The notes beneath the pieces are model-generated. The model did not search any database. It saw only the letters and a list, made by a program, of their open reading frames with translations, and had not been told where the DNA came from. A DNA stretch of 64,000 bases from contig NZ_JAANCN010000015.1 of NCBI RefSeq assembly GCF_011326735.1, positions 20,883 to 84,882 of the forward strand. Reading direction: 5' to 3'. The first letter of the stretch is position 1; the number at the start of each line of letters is the position of its first letter. This stretch comes from Phycicoccus endophyticus (GTDB lineage Bacteria; Actinomycetota; Actinomycetes; Actinomycetales; Dermatophilaceae). Positions 21,885-30,814 of the stretch are shown here, piece after piece. Both the position numbers and the translations under genes were made by a program.

Positions 21885-23996
21885 ATGACCCGACACCTGC
21901 TCCGGCCCCACCAGACCTCCACGCTCCGCCTGCCCCGCCGGCGACCTCGGGGCGGCGCCGCGCGCAGTGGCCGGCTCGCGCGGGGAGTCGCTCTGGCCGC
22001 CGCGGTCGGCGCCGTGAGTGCCTCGGCCGCAGCCGTCGCCCCGACCTCCGCGATGGCCACCACCATGTCGGCCACCACCGCGTCGGCCACCACCGCGTCG
22101 GTCGCCACCGCGTCGGTCGCCACCGCGTCGGTCGCCACCGCGTCGGTCGCCTCTGCCGCCGCCTCGGCGGACCGGACGCACCCCAGCCCCACCGGTCCAG
22201 GCCCCACGCAGCCCGGTCGGGGGCATCACCGCACCTCCTTCGGCGACCACGTCCTCCTCCTCGACCCGAGCATGCCGACGAGCGAGGTCCAGGCCGCGGT
22301 CGACCGGATCAGCGACGCCCAGACCGACGACGAGATGGGCACCAGCCGCTGGAGCATCCTCTTCGAGCCCGGCACCTACGGCACCGCCGACGAGCCGCTG
22401 CAGATGAAGGTCGGCTACTACACCGAGGTCGCCGGGCTCGGCGCGAGCCCGGACGACGTACACATCAACGGCAAGGTGGAGGTCTACAACCGCTGCCTCG
22501 AGGACGACGGCACGAGCAACTGCATCGCCCTGAACAACTTCTGGCGCACCCTGAGCAACCTGACGATCGACGTCAACGGCGCGGGGCAGGACGACTGCCG
22601 CCAGTCCGCGAACTTCTGGGCGGTCTCGCAGGCGGTCTCCATGCGCCGGGTCGCGGTGCACGGCGGGACCCTCTCCCTCATGGACTACTGCACCGCCGGC
22701 CCGCAGTACGCCAGCGGCGGGTTCATCGCCGACTCCTCGGCCGAGACCGTCGTCAACGGCTCCCAGCAGCAGTGGCTGACCCGCAACAGCGACGTGGGCA
22801 GCTGGAGCAACGCCGTCTGGAACCAGGTGTTCTCCGGCGTGCAGGGTGCCCCCGACGACGCGACCTTCCCGGACCCGCCGTACACGACCCTGGAGACCAC
22901 GCCGGTCAGCCGCGAGAAGCCCTTCCTCGTCCTCGAGCGTGGCCGCTGGGCCGTGCGCGTCCCCTCGGCCCACACCGACACCCGCGGCACCAGCTGGGCG
23001 GCCGACGAGACCGCGGGACGCACGCTGCCGCTCTCGGCCTTCTACGTCGCCCACCCAGGTGACTCCGTCCGGACCATCAACGCCCAGCTCGCCCGAGGGC
23101 GCCACCTCCTGCTCACCCCCGGCGTCTACGACGTCGCGCGCAGCATCGAGGTGCGGCGGCCGGGCACCGTGGTCCTCGGGATGGGGCACGCCACCCTCAC
23201 CGCCCGCAACGGCTCCACGCCCCTGCGCGTCGCCGACGGCCCCGGCACCGTCGTCGCCGGCGTCACCATCGACGCGGGCGAGCGGCTCTCCTCCTCCCTG
23301 CTCGAGGTCGGCCGGCACGACCGCGGCCGGGGAGGCTGGGCCTCGCACCGCGGCTCCTCGGCGCGCGACCCCCTGACGCTGAGCGACGTGTACTTCCGCG
23401 TCGGCGGCCCGCACGTCGGCAAGACGCGGGTCGCCCTGGAGATCGACGCCGACCACGTCCTCGTCGACCACACCTGGGTGTGGCGCGCCGACCACGGCGT
23501 CGAGGACTTCAGCGGCGGTGCCCTCGGCGACGACGAGCGCTGGGTGACGAACATCGGCACCACCGGCGTCGTCGTCAACGGCGACGACGTGACCGCCACG
23601 GGCCTGTTCGTCGAGCACTTCCAGCGGCACAACACCGTCTGGAACGGCGAGCGGGGCCGCACCGTGCTCTACCAGAACGAGCTGCCCTACGACCCGCCGA
23701 GCCAGGCCGACTGGACCCAGCCGGACGGCACCCTCGGCTACGCCGGCTACCTCGTGGCCGACGACGTCCGCACCCACGAGCTCTGGGGCGGCGGCTCCTA
23801 CGTCTACAACCGCAACGACCCCGACATCGTCACCGAGCACGGGTTCCAGGTACCCCGGACGCCCGGCGTGCGCCTGCACCACCTGCTCACCGTCAACCTC
23901 GGGGCCGGCACGATCCGGCACGTCGTCAACGACACCGGCGCCCAGGTCGACAACAGCAACACCGGCACGCCCGCCTACGTCGCCGAGTACCCGTGA
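21885..23996 (+). CDS. Secreted right-handed beta-helix protein (pectate-lyase/glycosyl-hydrolase-like fold)
   Basis: The protein has 703 residues. The start at 21885 gives an Arg-rich N-region and a hydrophobic core (VALAAAVGAVSASAAA), so it is probably exported. A low-complexity stretch coded by six 15-nt repeats follows, then two beta-helix domains. Features include QMKVGYYTEVAGLG, VYNRCL, FWRTLSNLTIDV, LTPGVYDVARSIEVRR, VRVGGPHVGK-type repeats and GLFVEHFQ. Such solenoids in actinobacteria are variously annotated as factor 5/8-associated proteins or as GH55/GH87-like glucanases. The fold suggests a polysaccharide lyase or hydrolase, but no catalytic residue set is certain. A perfect LacI operator at the promoter fits sugar-responsive control. 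Confidence 0.75.
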   Translation: MTRHLLRPHQTSTLRLPRRRPRGGAARSGRLARGVALAAAVGAVSASAAAVAPTSAMATTMSATTASATTASVATASVATASVATASVASAAASADRTHPSPTGPGPTQPGRGHHRTSFGDHVLLLDPSMPTSEVQAAVDRISDAQTDDEMGTSRWSILFEPGTYGTADEPLQMKVGYYTEVAGLGASPDDVHINGKVEVYNRCLEDDGTSNCIALNNFWRTLSNLTIDVNGAGQDDCRQSANFWAVSQAVSMRRVAVHGGTLSLMDYCTAGPQYASGGFIADSSAETVVNGSQQQWLTRNSDVGSWSNAVWNQVFSGVQGAPDDATFPDPPYTTLETTPVSREKPFLVLERGRWAVRVPSAHTDTRGTSWAADETAGRTLPLSAFYVAHPGDSVRTINAQLARGRHLLLTPGVYDVARSIEVRRPGTVVLGMGHATLTARNGSTPLRVADGPGTVVAGVTIDAGERLSSSLLEVGRHDRGRGGWASHRGSSARDPLTLSDVYFRVGGPHVGKTRVALEIDADHVLVDHTWVWRADHGVEDFSGGALGDDERWVTNIGTTGVVVNGDDVTATGLFVEHFQRHNTVWNGERGRTVLYQNELPYDPPSQADWTQPDGTLGYAGYLVADDVRTHELWGGGSYVYNRNDPDIVTEHGFQVPRTPGVRLHHLLTVNLGAGTIRHVVNDTGAQVDNSNTGTPAYVAEYP
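22065..22154 (+). repeat. Six tandem 15-nt repeats inside the beta-helix gene
   Basis: Units of GCGTCGGTCGCCACC (with variants at both ends) encode repeating S-V-A-T-A-type pentapeptides directly after the export signal. Identical central copies suggest recent slippage. Confidence 0.9.
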
Positions 23997-24036
23997 CCGG
24001 CACGGACGCCGCCCGCTGACCCGCGGGAGCTGCCGG
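23997..24036. terminator. Possible bidirectional terminator between beta-helix and lacI-type genes
   Basis: Outer CCGGCA/TGCCGG arms and inner CCCGC/GCGGG arms form a two-part hairpin between the two converging stop codons. Confidence 0.4.
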
Positions 24037-24051
24037 CCGCCGAGGACGGGC

Positions 24052-25095
24052 TCAGGCGCTCTCGCGGGCGACGAGCTCGACGCCGAGGACGATCCCCGGC
24101 CCGTCGTGCCTGCCGTGCAGCTCGGGCATTGGCTCGGCCACCTCGCGCCCGAGCCGCGTCAGGAGGTATTGCGCCATGAGACGGCCCTGGTCGAGGGTCC
24201 GCTGGCGCACCGTCGTCAGCGGGGGAGCGGCCACGGCGGCGACGTCCGCGTCGTCGAAGCCGACGACCGCCACGTCGCGCGGTACCTCCAGGCCACGTCC
24301 GCGCAGCACGGTCAGCGCGCCGAGGGCCATCAGGTCGTTGGCGACGACGATGCCGTCCAGGTTGGGGCGCCGGGCAAGCAGGCGCTCGGTCGCCGCCGCG
24401 CCGCCCGTCGTCGTGAAGTCGCCGACCTCGACCAGGTCCGGGTCGAACGCGCCGCCGAGGCCCTCCCGGAACCCGATGAGCCGGTCCACTCCCGCGGACA
24501 TGTCCTGCGGCCCGGCGACCGACGCGACCCGGCGGCAGCCCCGTGCCAGCAGGTGGCCCGCGGCGATCCGCCCGCCGGTGACGTTGTCGTTGTCGACGTA
24601 GGGGACCTCGCCGTGCGGCGTCATCGGCCGCCCCCCGACGACGACCGGCAGCCCCGAGCCGGCCGCGACCCCGACGACGTCGCGCGAGTCGTGCTCGGAG
24701 ATGACGAGGATGCCGTCGAGGTGCCCGCCACGCACGAAGCCGGCCAGCCGCTCCAGGTCCTCCTCGCTCTGGACCATCGAGAGCACCAGGTGCAGCCCCG
24801 AGCGCGCGAGCTCCTGCCCGGCCCCCCGGGTCACCGCGGCGAAGAACGGGTCGCCGAAGACGCGCGTCGTGGACTCGGCGGCGACGAGCGCGACCGTCTC
24901 GGACCGGCGCGTCATCAGCGACCTGGCGGCCCGGTTGGGTACGTACCCAAGGTCGGTGACCGCGCGGCGCACCTGGGTGGCGAGCGCCTCGTCGACCGTG
25001 CTCGAGCCGTTGACGACCCGCGAGACGGTCGCCCGGGAGACGCCGGCGTGGGCGGCGACCTGGTCGAGGGTCGGCCGCTCCGGCTGCCCCCTCAC
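24052..25095 (-). CDS. LacI-family transcriptional regulator
   Basis: The protein has 347 residues. The helix-turn-helix and hinge are canonical: TLDQVAAHAGVSRATVSRVVNGSSTVDEALATQVRRAV, then LGYVPNRAARSL (residues about 8-60). A periplasmic-binding-like effector domain (about 65-340) follows, with DNDNVTGGRIAAGHLL and VVANDLMALGAL. The start is GTG. It is convergent with the beta-helix gene, whose promoter carries a perfect LacI-type palindrome, so it probably represses that gene until a sugar ligand appears. The ligand is unknown. Confidence 0.93.
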   Translation of the reverse strand: MRGQPERPTLDQVAAHAGVSRATVSRVVNGSSTVDEALATQVRRAVTDLGYVPNRAARSLMTRRSETVALVAAESTTRVFGDPFFAAVTRGAGQELARSGLHLVLSMVQSEEDLERLAGFVRGGHLDGILVISEHDSRDVVGVAAGSGLPVVVGGRPMTPHGEVPYVDNDNVTGGRIAAGHLLARGCRRVASVAGPQDMSAGVDRLIGFREGLGGAFDPDLVEVGDFTTTGGAAATERLLARRPNLDGIVVANDLMALGALTVLRGRGLEVPRDVAVVGFDDADVAAVAAPPLTTVRQRTLDQGRLMAQYLLTRLGREVAEPMPELHGRHDGPGIVLGVELVARESA

Positions 25096-25122
25096 GTGCT
25101 CACCCGCAGCGGCATGCGGCAG

Positions 25123-25128
25123 ATGCTA
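25123..25128 (-). promoter_or_regulatory. -10 hexamer of the lacI-type gene
   Basis: TAGCAT on the minus strand gives a predicted leader of about 20 nt before the GTG at 25095. Confidence 0.4.
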
Positions 25129-25140
25129 GCCGGGACAGGG

Positions 25141-25170
25141 CGAGGCCCCGGTCGGGTGACCGGGGCCTCG
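25141..25170 (-). terminator. Terminator of the 195-residue membrane protein gene
   Basis: CGAGGCCCCGGTC (25141-25153) pairs perfectly with GACCGGGGCCTCG (25158-25170) around a 4-nt loop, downstream of the gene ending at 25198. Confidence 0.75.
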
Positions 25171-25197
25171 GGGGTGCTGCAGTGACGGCAGCTGGTG

Positions 25198-25785
25198 TCA
25201 GGCGCTGGCGGGGATCCGCTCGGCGGCCGGGTAGTCGGTGCTGTTGACCTTGCTGGCGTGCCGCAGGCCGAGGATGCCGAGGACGAGCATCACGGCCGCG
25301 CCGACGAAGGCGGCGATGGCGGCCCACATCGCGATGAGGCCGATGGTGCCGAAGGCGTAGGCGTTGAGGAGCATGCCCCGCAGCGTCGTGCCCATGAAGA
25401 GGGTCTGGCGCAGCTGACCGAGGTCCTGGGTGGCCTCGGCGGTCGGGTCGGAGGCGACGGCGGCCATGTACTCACCGGAGATCTCCGAGTAGCTCTTGCC
25501 ACCGGACGACTCGTCCATGTGCGCCTGGATGTAGTAGTCGGCGTAGGCCTTGGCCTGCGCACCGGTGGTGAGCTCCTGGCCGGCGTACTGGCTGAGGTGG
25601 TCCTTCATCTCGTCCGTCGTCAGCTGGTCGCCCTCGGGCATGGTGATCTCCTGGGCCGCGAGCTGGTCGTGAACCGTGGAGGTGGCGAAGGTCGACGCCC
25701 ACGTGAGCAGGCCGCCGGCCACGAGGAGGATGGCCGCAATGATGAGGCCGGTCCAGGAGATGAGCTTGTCGAATGCGCTGCGCAT
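25198..25785 (-). CDS. Two-helix membrane protein of unknown function
   Basis: The protein has 195 residues. Membrane helices are predicted near residues 11-32 (LISWTGLIIAAILLVAGGLL) and about 150-180. Between them is a hydrophilic loop of about 115 residues (HDQLAAQEITMPEGDQL, GQELTTGAQAKAYADYYIQ) that would face outside. The start at 25785 is chosen over an open extension to 25860 because AAGGACT precedes it and the protein becomes membrane-like at once. I recognise the pattern as a conserved actinobacterial family but know no function. It is divergent from the PEP carboxykinase gene, and a 7-bp inverted repeat sits at its promoter. Confidence 0.75.
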   Translation of the reverse strand: MRSAFDKLISWTGLIIAAILLVAGGLLTWASTFATSTVHDQLAAQEITMPEGDQLTTDEMKDHLSQYAGQELTTGAQAKAYADYYIQAHMDESSGGKSYSEISGEYMAAVASDPTAEATQDLGQLRQTLFMGTTLRGMLLNAYAFGTIGLIAMWAAIAAFVGAAVMLVLGILGLRHASKVNSTDYPAAERIPASA

Positions 25786-25863
25786 GGTTCTCGAGTCCTT
25801 CCGCGGGGCGGGGTAGGAGCCCCGGTGGTGGTGCTGTGGGGGGGTGGTCTTGCGAGTCACAAT

Positions 25864-25882
25864 CTACTACTAGCCGTAGTAG
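25864..25882. promoter_or_regulatory. CTACTAC/GTAGTAG inverted repeat, probable operator
   Basis: CTACTAC (25864-25870) and GTAGTAG (25876-25882) form a perfect inverted repeat with a 5-nt spacer. It lies upstream of the membrane-protein gene in an AT-rich patch that also carries TAGATT, a possible minus-strand -10. The regulator is unknown. Confidence 0.5.
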
Positions 25883-26103
25883 TTGAATAACCACAGCGAT
25901 GTGGCGTGCGCCACACCGACGACGGCCCCGCGAAGGGCGCGGCGCTGTCGTTCGTCGGAGGGTCCCGAGGGCCCCCGTCGGCCCGGGTCGCCCACAGGCC
26001 GCGGTGGTAGTTTCGAGAGCAGATCGGAGACGGCGAGCACGACGACGAGGACGTCGGTGGTGGCCCGCATTCCCGGCAGGACGACGCAGGAGGGACGACC
26101 CCA

Positions 26104-29100
26104 ATGTCCGACACCCGAACCTCGTCAGAAGCCAGCCCGACGACGGAGGCGATCACCCTCCGGCTCGCGGCGCTCGGCCTGCCCCTCCCGCCGGGAGCGG
26201 AGAGCGACAGCGCCCTGCAGCTCGCGACGCCGATCCTCGCCCGCAACCGCGAGCTGAGCCGCCGGCTCGCCGACCGGCCGTGCGCCGCCGACCGGCGTAT
26301 CCAGGCCTTCCTCGACGACTTCCTCGCCAACGCCCCCGTCCGGCCCCAGCTGCCGCGGCGCACGCTGGTCCTCGACGAGCCCGGCCTCGCCCGAGAGCTC
26401 ACCCTGCCCCGGGACGGCGACGAGTTCACCTCACGCCTCGTGGCCAGCTACCGCCTGGCCAACGGCGTCCTGCACAACCCGGCCAACGACCGCCGCACGA
26501 CGGCCGGGGTCTTCCACATCGCCGAGGGTGGGCTGCCTATCCAGGACGACAAGCTCGCCGTGCCCAACGCCGTCTACGCGCGCTTGCTCGAGGAGGCGCT
26601 GCGGCCTCCCGCGGAGGACCTCGTCCTCCCTTGGACCGCCACCGCGCCGGAGCCGGCGCGCACCTGGGTCTCCCTCCTCCTGCGGCCCGTCGTCGTGCCG
26701 GCCACGGGCGCCAGCCCGCTCGCCCGCAGCATGGAGACCCGGTTCATCGTCCCCGGCGGCCTCGTGTGCAACCTCGACTTCGTCGAGACGGTCTTCGGCA
26801 ACGCCGGCGACCCCTACCTTCCCGAGAACGACGCCTCGCTGGACCCGGTGTCGTGGACGGGGCACACCGGCTGCGTCATCCTCGCGCCGCACCTGACCGC
26901 GCTGACCAAGCGCGAGCTCGGGCTTCCGCACGTCGACGACGCCACCGAGCGTCAGCGGCGCGACGGCATGTGCTGGACCACCTCCGACGAGCGGTACAAC
27001 GGCGGCAAGGCGTTCAAGGTCACCGCCCGGGACGCCCGTGGCGTCGTCGTCACCGTCATCGCCGACAACTACTTCGGCTACTGCAAGAAGGAGGTCAAGA
27101 CCCAGATCAGCTACGCCGCCAACCTCTTCGGGATGGCCGAGGAGGAGCACTCCGGCGGCGCGATCTGCTACCCGGCCTACAACCTCGGCCAGGAGTACAC
27201 CGACACCTTCACGCCGGAGGACTACAGCGTGCGGGAGGTGCTCGCCGGCAACCCCGGCCGCTTCGAGCCCCGGCCGGAGGGGCACGCCGTCGACACCCGG
27301 CTGCCCCAGCTGACGCTCGTGCCCACGGGTGCCGCCTTCAGCATCCCGCGCCGTGCCGTGACCTGGACGGGGCGCCGTGGGGAGCGCTACGAGATCCCCC
27401 TGGACGCCGACCGGGTCTACATGACCCCCAACGGCTACCGGGTCTTCGCCAAGCCCCGCGAGGCCGACCCCACCCAATGGCACCTGCTCGGCATCTCGCC
27501 GCTGTCGACCCAGTGCCACAAGCCGGCGACCGTCTCCGGCGGGGGCAAGAGCGAGATCAGCAAGTCGCTCATGGACGCCGTCGTCTTCGGGCACGCGACC
27601 ACCCTCGGCTTCGACGCCGACATGGACGCCGTCGCCGACCTCGTCGGCACCGACTTCTCCGGCCGCTACCGCGACCCCCAGCGCCCGCGGGACGAGCGCA
27701 GTCTGCTCTCCGCCGAGCGCACGCTCGGCAGCGTCATCAAGCTGCTCACGCCGAACGAGGACTTCACCGACGAGTACAACGCCTGGCTCGAGGAGATCCC
27801 GCCGCACGTCAAGGAGCTGGTGTACCTCGTCAAGAAGTACTACGAGCCGGAGTGGGGCGAGGACTGGCGCAGCCACTTCTCGGTGAGCACGATCAACGGC
27901 CGCGAGGGCAGCCGGGTGCGCCTGGACGGCGAGCTGGTCATCGTCAACATGCTCCGGCTCGGGTTCACCCCGGACGGCTCGTGGCGGCTGTTCTCGCTGC
28001 GGCCCGACTTCAGCCCCGCGGTCAAGGTGCAGAGCGAGGACGACATCACCGCGAGCGTCGTCCTCCCCGAGACCCTCGCGCCGCTCGACTTCGGCGACCA
28101 CCGTGGCCTCACCGAGGCCCGCCGGGAGGCGCGCAGCCGCCCCGCGGTCTCGCGCAAGTACGTCACCAACTGCGAGCGGCTGCTCTTCCAGCGCCCGGAC
28201 GACGCGATCCACCGCGGCTACGACAAGCAGGCCGAGCGCGACATCGCCACCCCGGGCACCTTCCTCTCCAACTTCCAGCCGCTGACCCGGGCCGACGCCG
28301 CCGAGATGGTGCGCGACGCGGTGGCCTTCAGCCGCTACACCCCGCCGATGGCCGACCTGCTGGCCCGTTTCGCGACGACCGAGGAGGGGCCCGGATTCGT
28401 CGTCTCCTCCTCCGAGCCCCGGCTCGTCGGCGGCGTGCCGACGAAGAACCCCCGCTACCTGCAGCCGCGCCCGGACACTGCCGACCCGACGGCCACCGCC
28501 CTCGCCGATGTCGCGAGCCACCTCGCGCTCAAGCGGCCCCTGGACGAGCTCGCCCCGCTGCCGGTCGACGTCGTCGCCGCGGGGCGGCGCAACAACCCGC
28601 CCGAGGCGGGGTCCCCGGCGCTGTGCTCGTACAACCCCCTGCACTACATGGAGCTGCCCGAGCTGTTCATGGAGTTCATCAGCTCGATGACCGGCAAGTC
28701 GCCCTCGACGACGGGAGCCGGGTCCGAGGGCGCCCTCACCAAGGGCCCGTTCAACATGCTGCCTTCGGTGATCGACCTCAACGCGGCCTTCCTCTCCTAC
28801 GCCCTCACCGGCTACGACGGCTGGGTCTCCGGTGCCGGGTACATCGGCCCTCGGATCCGGGTCGACCACGACTTCAGCCTGCTCGTGCCCGAGCTGTTCG
28901 CCCGGATGTGGCCGAGCGAGCGGGACGCGCGCGCCCTCATCGACAACGGCTTCCTCGAGAAGGTGCCCGACGTCGAGCGTGAGGGGATGACCGTCGAGGC
29001 CAGCCGCCTCGGCTACCGGATGAACCACCGCTTCGCGACGACCTTCTTCGGGCGGATCTTCCTGCACCCGGAGACGGTCTTCACCGACGAGATGCTCGCC

Positions 29101-29553
29101 CCCGAGCTGCAGGGCGCCGACGTCTACGCCGACAGCGTCGAGGTCATCATCGAGACCCACCGTCGGGTCGCGCAGTCCTACATCGACGACGGCACGATCG
29201 AGCTCGCCGTGCCCCCGCTGCGTGCGCTGCTGCAGTACATGGCCCTGGGCAAGACCGACGAGGGCTGGACGCTGCAGTCGCCCGAGCTGCGCTCGCAGTT
29301 CACCCGCGAGAGCGTGCTCGCCAGCGACTGGTACGCCGAGCGGCTGGACGCCAAGCGCAGCTACGACATCGACCACTACGAGCGCTCGGTGGCCGACCTC
29401 GAGCGCTTCCTCGCCGGCGACACCAACGCCGACACCGCCGACCGGCTGCACGTCCAGCGCCGCCTGCAGGACGTCACGGCCGAGCTGGCCCGGGTGTCGG
29501 CACCGGGGTACGCCGCCGAGCTGGTCGGCACGGTCGGGCGCCAGCCCCTCTGA
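26104..29553 (+). CDS. Probable PPi-dependent phosphoenolpyruvate carboxykinase
   Basis: The protein has 1149 residues, far longer than ATP- or GTP-dependent PEPCK (about 530-620) but the size of the PPi-type enzyme known from Propionibacterium and Entamoeba. It carries a P-loop-like VSGGGKSEISKS (about residues 477-488) in place of the usual kinase-1a loop, an upstream TSDERYNGGKAFKVT, and a late GPFNMLPSVIDLNAAFLSY. The enzyme would interconvert oxaloacetate plus PPi with PEP, CO2 and phosphate, linking glycolysis to the TCA cycle in the cytoplasm. GGAGGGA precedes the ATG. The assignment is from motif memory and length and would often appear as hypothetical in annotation. Confidence 0.72.
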   Translation: MSDTRTSSEASPTTEAITLRLAALGLPLPPGAESDSALQLATPILARNRELSRRLADRPCAADRRIQAFLDDFLANAPVRPQLPRRTLVLDEPGLARELTLPRDGDEFTSRLVASYRLANGVLHNPANDRRTTAGVFHIAEGGLPIQDDKLAVPNAVYARLLEEALRPPAEDLVLPWTATAPEPARTWVSLLLRPVVVPATGASPLARSMETRFIVPGGLVCNLDFVETVFGNAGDPYLPENDASLDPVSWTGHTGCVILAPHLTALTKRELGLPHVDDATERQRRDGMCWTTSDERYNGGKAFKVTARDARGVVVTVIADNYFGYCKKEVKTQISYAANLFGMAEEEHSGGAICYPAYNLGQEYTDTFTPEDYSVREVLAGNPGRFEPRPEGHAVDTRLPQLTLVPTGAAFSIPRRAVTWTGRRGERYEIPLDADRVYMTPNGYRVFAKPREADPTQWHLLGISPLSTQCHKPATVSGGGKSEISKSLMDAVVFGHATTLGFDADMDAVADLVGTDFSGRYRDPQRPRDERSLLSAERTLGSVIKLLTPNEDFTDEYNAWLEEIPPHVKELVYLVKKYYEPEWGEDWRSHFSVSTINGREGSRVRLDGELVIVNMLRLGFTPDGSWRLFSLRPDFSPAVKVQSEDDITASVVLPETLAPLDFGDHRGLTEARREARSRPAVSRKYVTNCERLLFQRPDDAIHRGYDKQAERDIATPGTFLSNFQPLTRADAAEMVRDAVAFSRYTPPMADLLARFATTEEGPGFVVSSSEPRLVGGVPTKNPRYLQPRPDTADPTATALADVASHLALKRPLDELAPLPVDVVAAGRRNNPPEAGSPALCSYNPLHYMELPELFMEFISSMTGKSPSTTGAGSEGALTKGPFNMLPSVIDLNAAFLSYALTGYDGWVSGAGYIGPRIRVDHDFSLLVPELFARMWPSERDARALIDNGFLEKVPDVEREGMTVEASRLGYRMNHRFATTFFGRIFLHPETVFTDEMLAPELQGADVYADSVEVIIETHRRVAQSYIDDGTIELAVPPLRALLQYMALGKTDEGWTLQSPELRSQFTRESVLASDWYAERLDAKRSYDIDHYERSVADLERFLAGDTNADTADRLHVQRRLQDVTAELARVSAPGYAAELVGTVGRQPL

Positions 29554-29612
29554 GCCGAGACGGCCCGCGAGGCCGCCCGTCCCTCCCGTGCTGTGGGTGG
29601 GTGGCCTCGGCA

Positions 29613-29618
29613 TACGGT
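29613..29618 (+). promoter_or_regulatory. -10 hexamer of the first aldo/keto reductase gene
   Basis: TACGGT ends exactly 6 nt before the ATG at 29625. Confidence 0.45.
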
Positions 29619-29624
29619 GGCGAC

Positions 29625-30635
29625 ATGGAGTTTCGATACCTCGGAAACAGCGGGCTGAAGATCTCGGAGATCACCTACGGGAACTGGCTGACCCACGGCT
29701 CACAGGTCGAGAACGACGCGGCGACGGCGTGTGTGCGCGCCGCGCTCGACCACGGCATCAGCACCTTCGACACCGCCGACGTGTACGCCAACACCAAGGC
29801 GGAGACGGTGCTCGGCGAGGCCCTCAAGGGTGAGCGGCGGGAGAGCCTGGAGATCTTCACCAAGGTGTACTGGCCCACCGGCCCGGGCGGGAAGAACGAC
29901 ACCGGCCTCTCCCGCAAGCACATCATGGAGTCGATCGAGGGGTCGCTGCGGCGGCTCCAGACCGACTACGTCGACCTCTACCAGGCCCACCGGTACGACA
30001 CCGAGACCCCGCTCGAGGAGACGATGCAGGCGTTCGCCGACGTCGTGCGCCAGGGCAAGGCGCTCTACATCGGCGTCTCGGAGTGGACGGCCGACCAGAT
30101 CCGGGCCGGTCACGCCCTCGCACGCGACCTCGACATCCAGCTGATCTCGAGCCAGCCGCAGTACTCGATGCTGTGGCGGGTCATCGAGGGTGAGGTCGTC
30201 CCGACCTGCGAGGAGCTGGGCATCGGCCAGATCGTGTGGAGCCCGATCGCGCAGGGCATCCTCACGGGCAAGTACAAGCCAGGTGAGGCTCCGCCGGCGG
30301 GGTCGCGCGCCACCGACGACAAGGGCGGCGCCGACATGATCAAGCGGTTCATGGACGACGACCTGCTCGCCCGCGTCCAGCGGCTGCAGCCGATCGCCGA
30401 CGAGGCGGGCCTCACCATGGCGCAGCTGGCCATCGCGTGGGTGCTGCAGAACGACAACGTGTCGGCGGCGCTCGTCGGGGCGTCCCGTCCGGAGCAGGTC
30501 GAGAGCAACGTGGCGGCGGCGGGGGTCCGTCTCGAGGAGTCCGCGATGGCGGCGATCGACGAGGCGCTCGGCGACGTCGTCGTGCGTGACCCGGCGATGA
30601 CGGCTCGTAACGCGCCACAGACCCGCGTGGCCTGA
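29625..30635 (+). CDS. Aldo/keto reductase, K+-channel beta-subunit-like
   Basis: The protein has 336 residues. The (beta/alpha)8 barrel tetrad is visible: Asp and Tyr in STFDTADVYANTKAE, Lys in EIFTKVYW and His in YQAHRYDTETP. The NADPH-binding tail includes AALVGASRPEQVESNVAA. Overall sequence resembles the AKR6 group (Kv-beta-like reductases). It reduces aldehydes or ketones with NADPH; the substrate is unknown. The ATG at 29625 is chosen over an open extension to 29601 because of the -10 hexamer 6 nt upstream and because AKR proteins begin MEFRYLGNSG. Confidence 0.9.
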   Translation: MEFRYLGNSGLKISEITYGNWLTHGSQVENDAATACVRAALDHGISTFDTADVYANTKAETVLGEALKGERRESLEIFTKVYWPTGPGGKNDTGLSRKHIMESIEGSLRRLQTDYVDLYQAHRYDTETPLEETMQAFADVVRQGKALYIGVSEWTADQIRAGHALARDLDIQLISSQPQYSMLWRVIEGEVVPTCEELGIGQIVWSPIAQGILTGKYKPGEAPPAGSRATDDKGGADMIKRFMDDDLLARVQRLQPIADEAGLTMAQLAIAWVLQNDNVSAALVGASRPEQVESNVAAAGVRLEESAMAAIDEALGDVVVRDPAMTARNAPQTRVA

Positions 30636-30669
30636 CGTACGGCGCCGGGCGGCCCCCGCCGCCCGCAGA

Positions 30670-30699
30670 CGGCCCCGGACCCGCGTGGGTCCGGGGCCG
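30670..30699 (+). terminator. Terminator after the first aldo/keto reductase
   Basis: A perfect 13-bp stem (30670-30682 with 30687-30699) encloses a GCGT loop. Confidence 0.75.
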
Positions 30700-30814
30700 T
30701 GCTCGTGCCACGGGTGGGGTGGCTGCCTGTGGACAACTCGGGTGGCGGATCCGGGGGGTTTGGCTACCGTTTCGGGGGTGGGGGTCGCCGGGGTGGTGGC
30801 CCGGGAAGGGACGG

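Noticed and set aside
26431..29613. 1060-codon minus-strand open frame opposite the PPi-PEPCK
   Set aside because: No domain, and biased composition. The plus-strand protein has conserved motifs and a good ribosome site.
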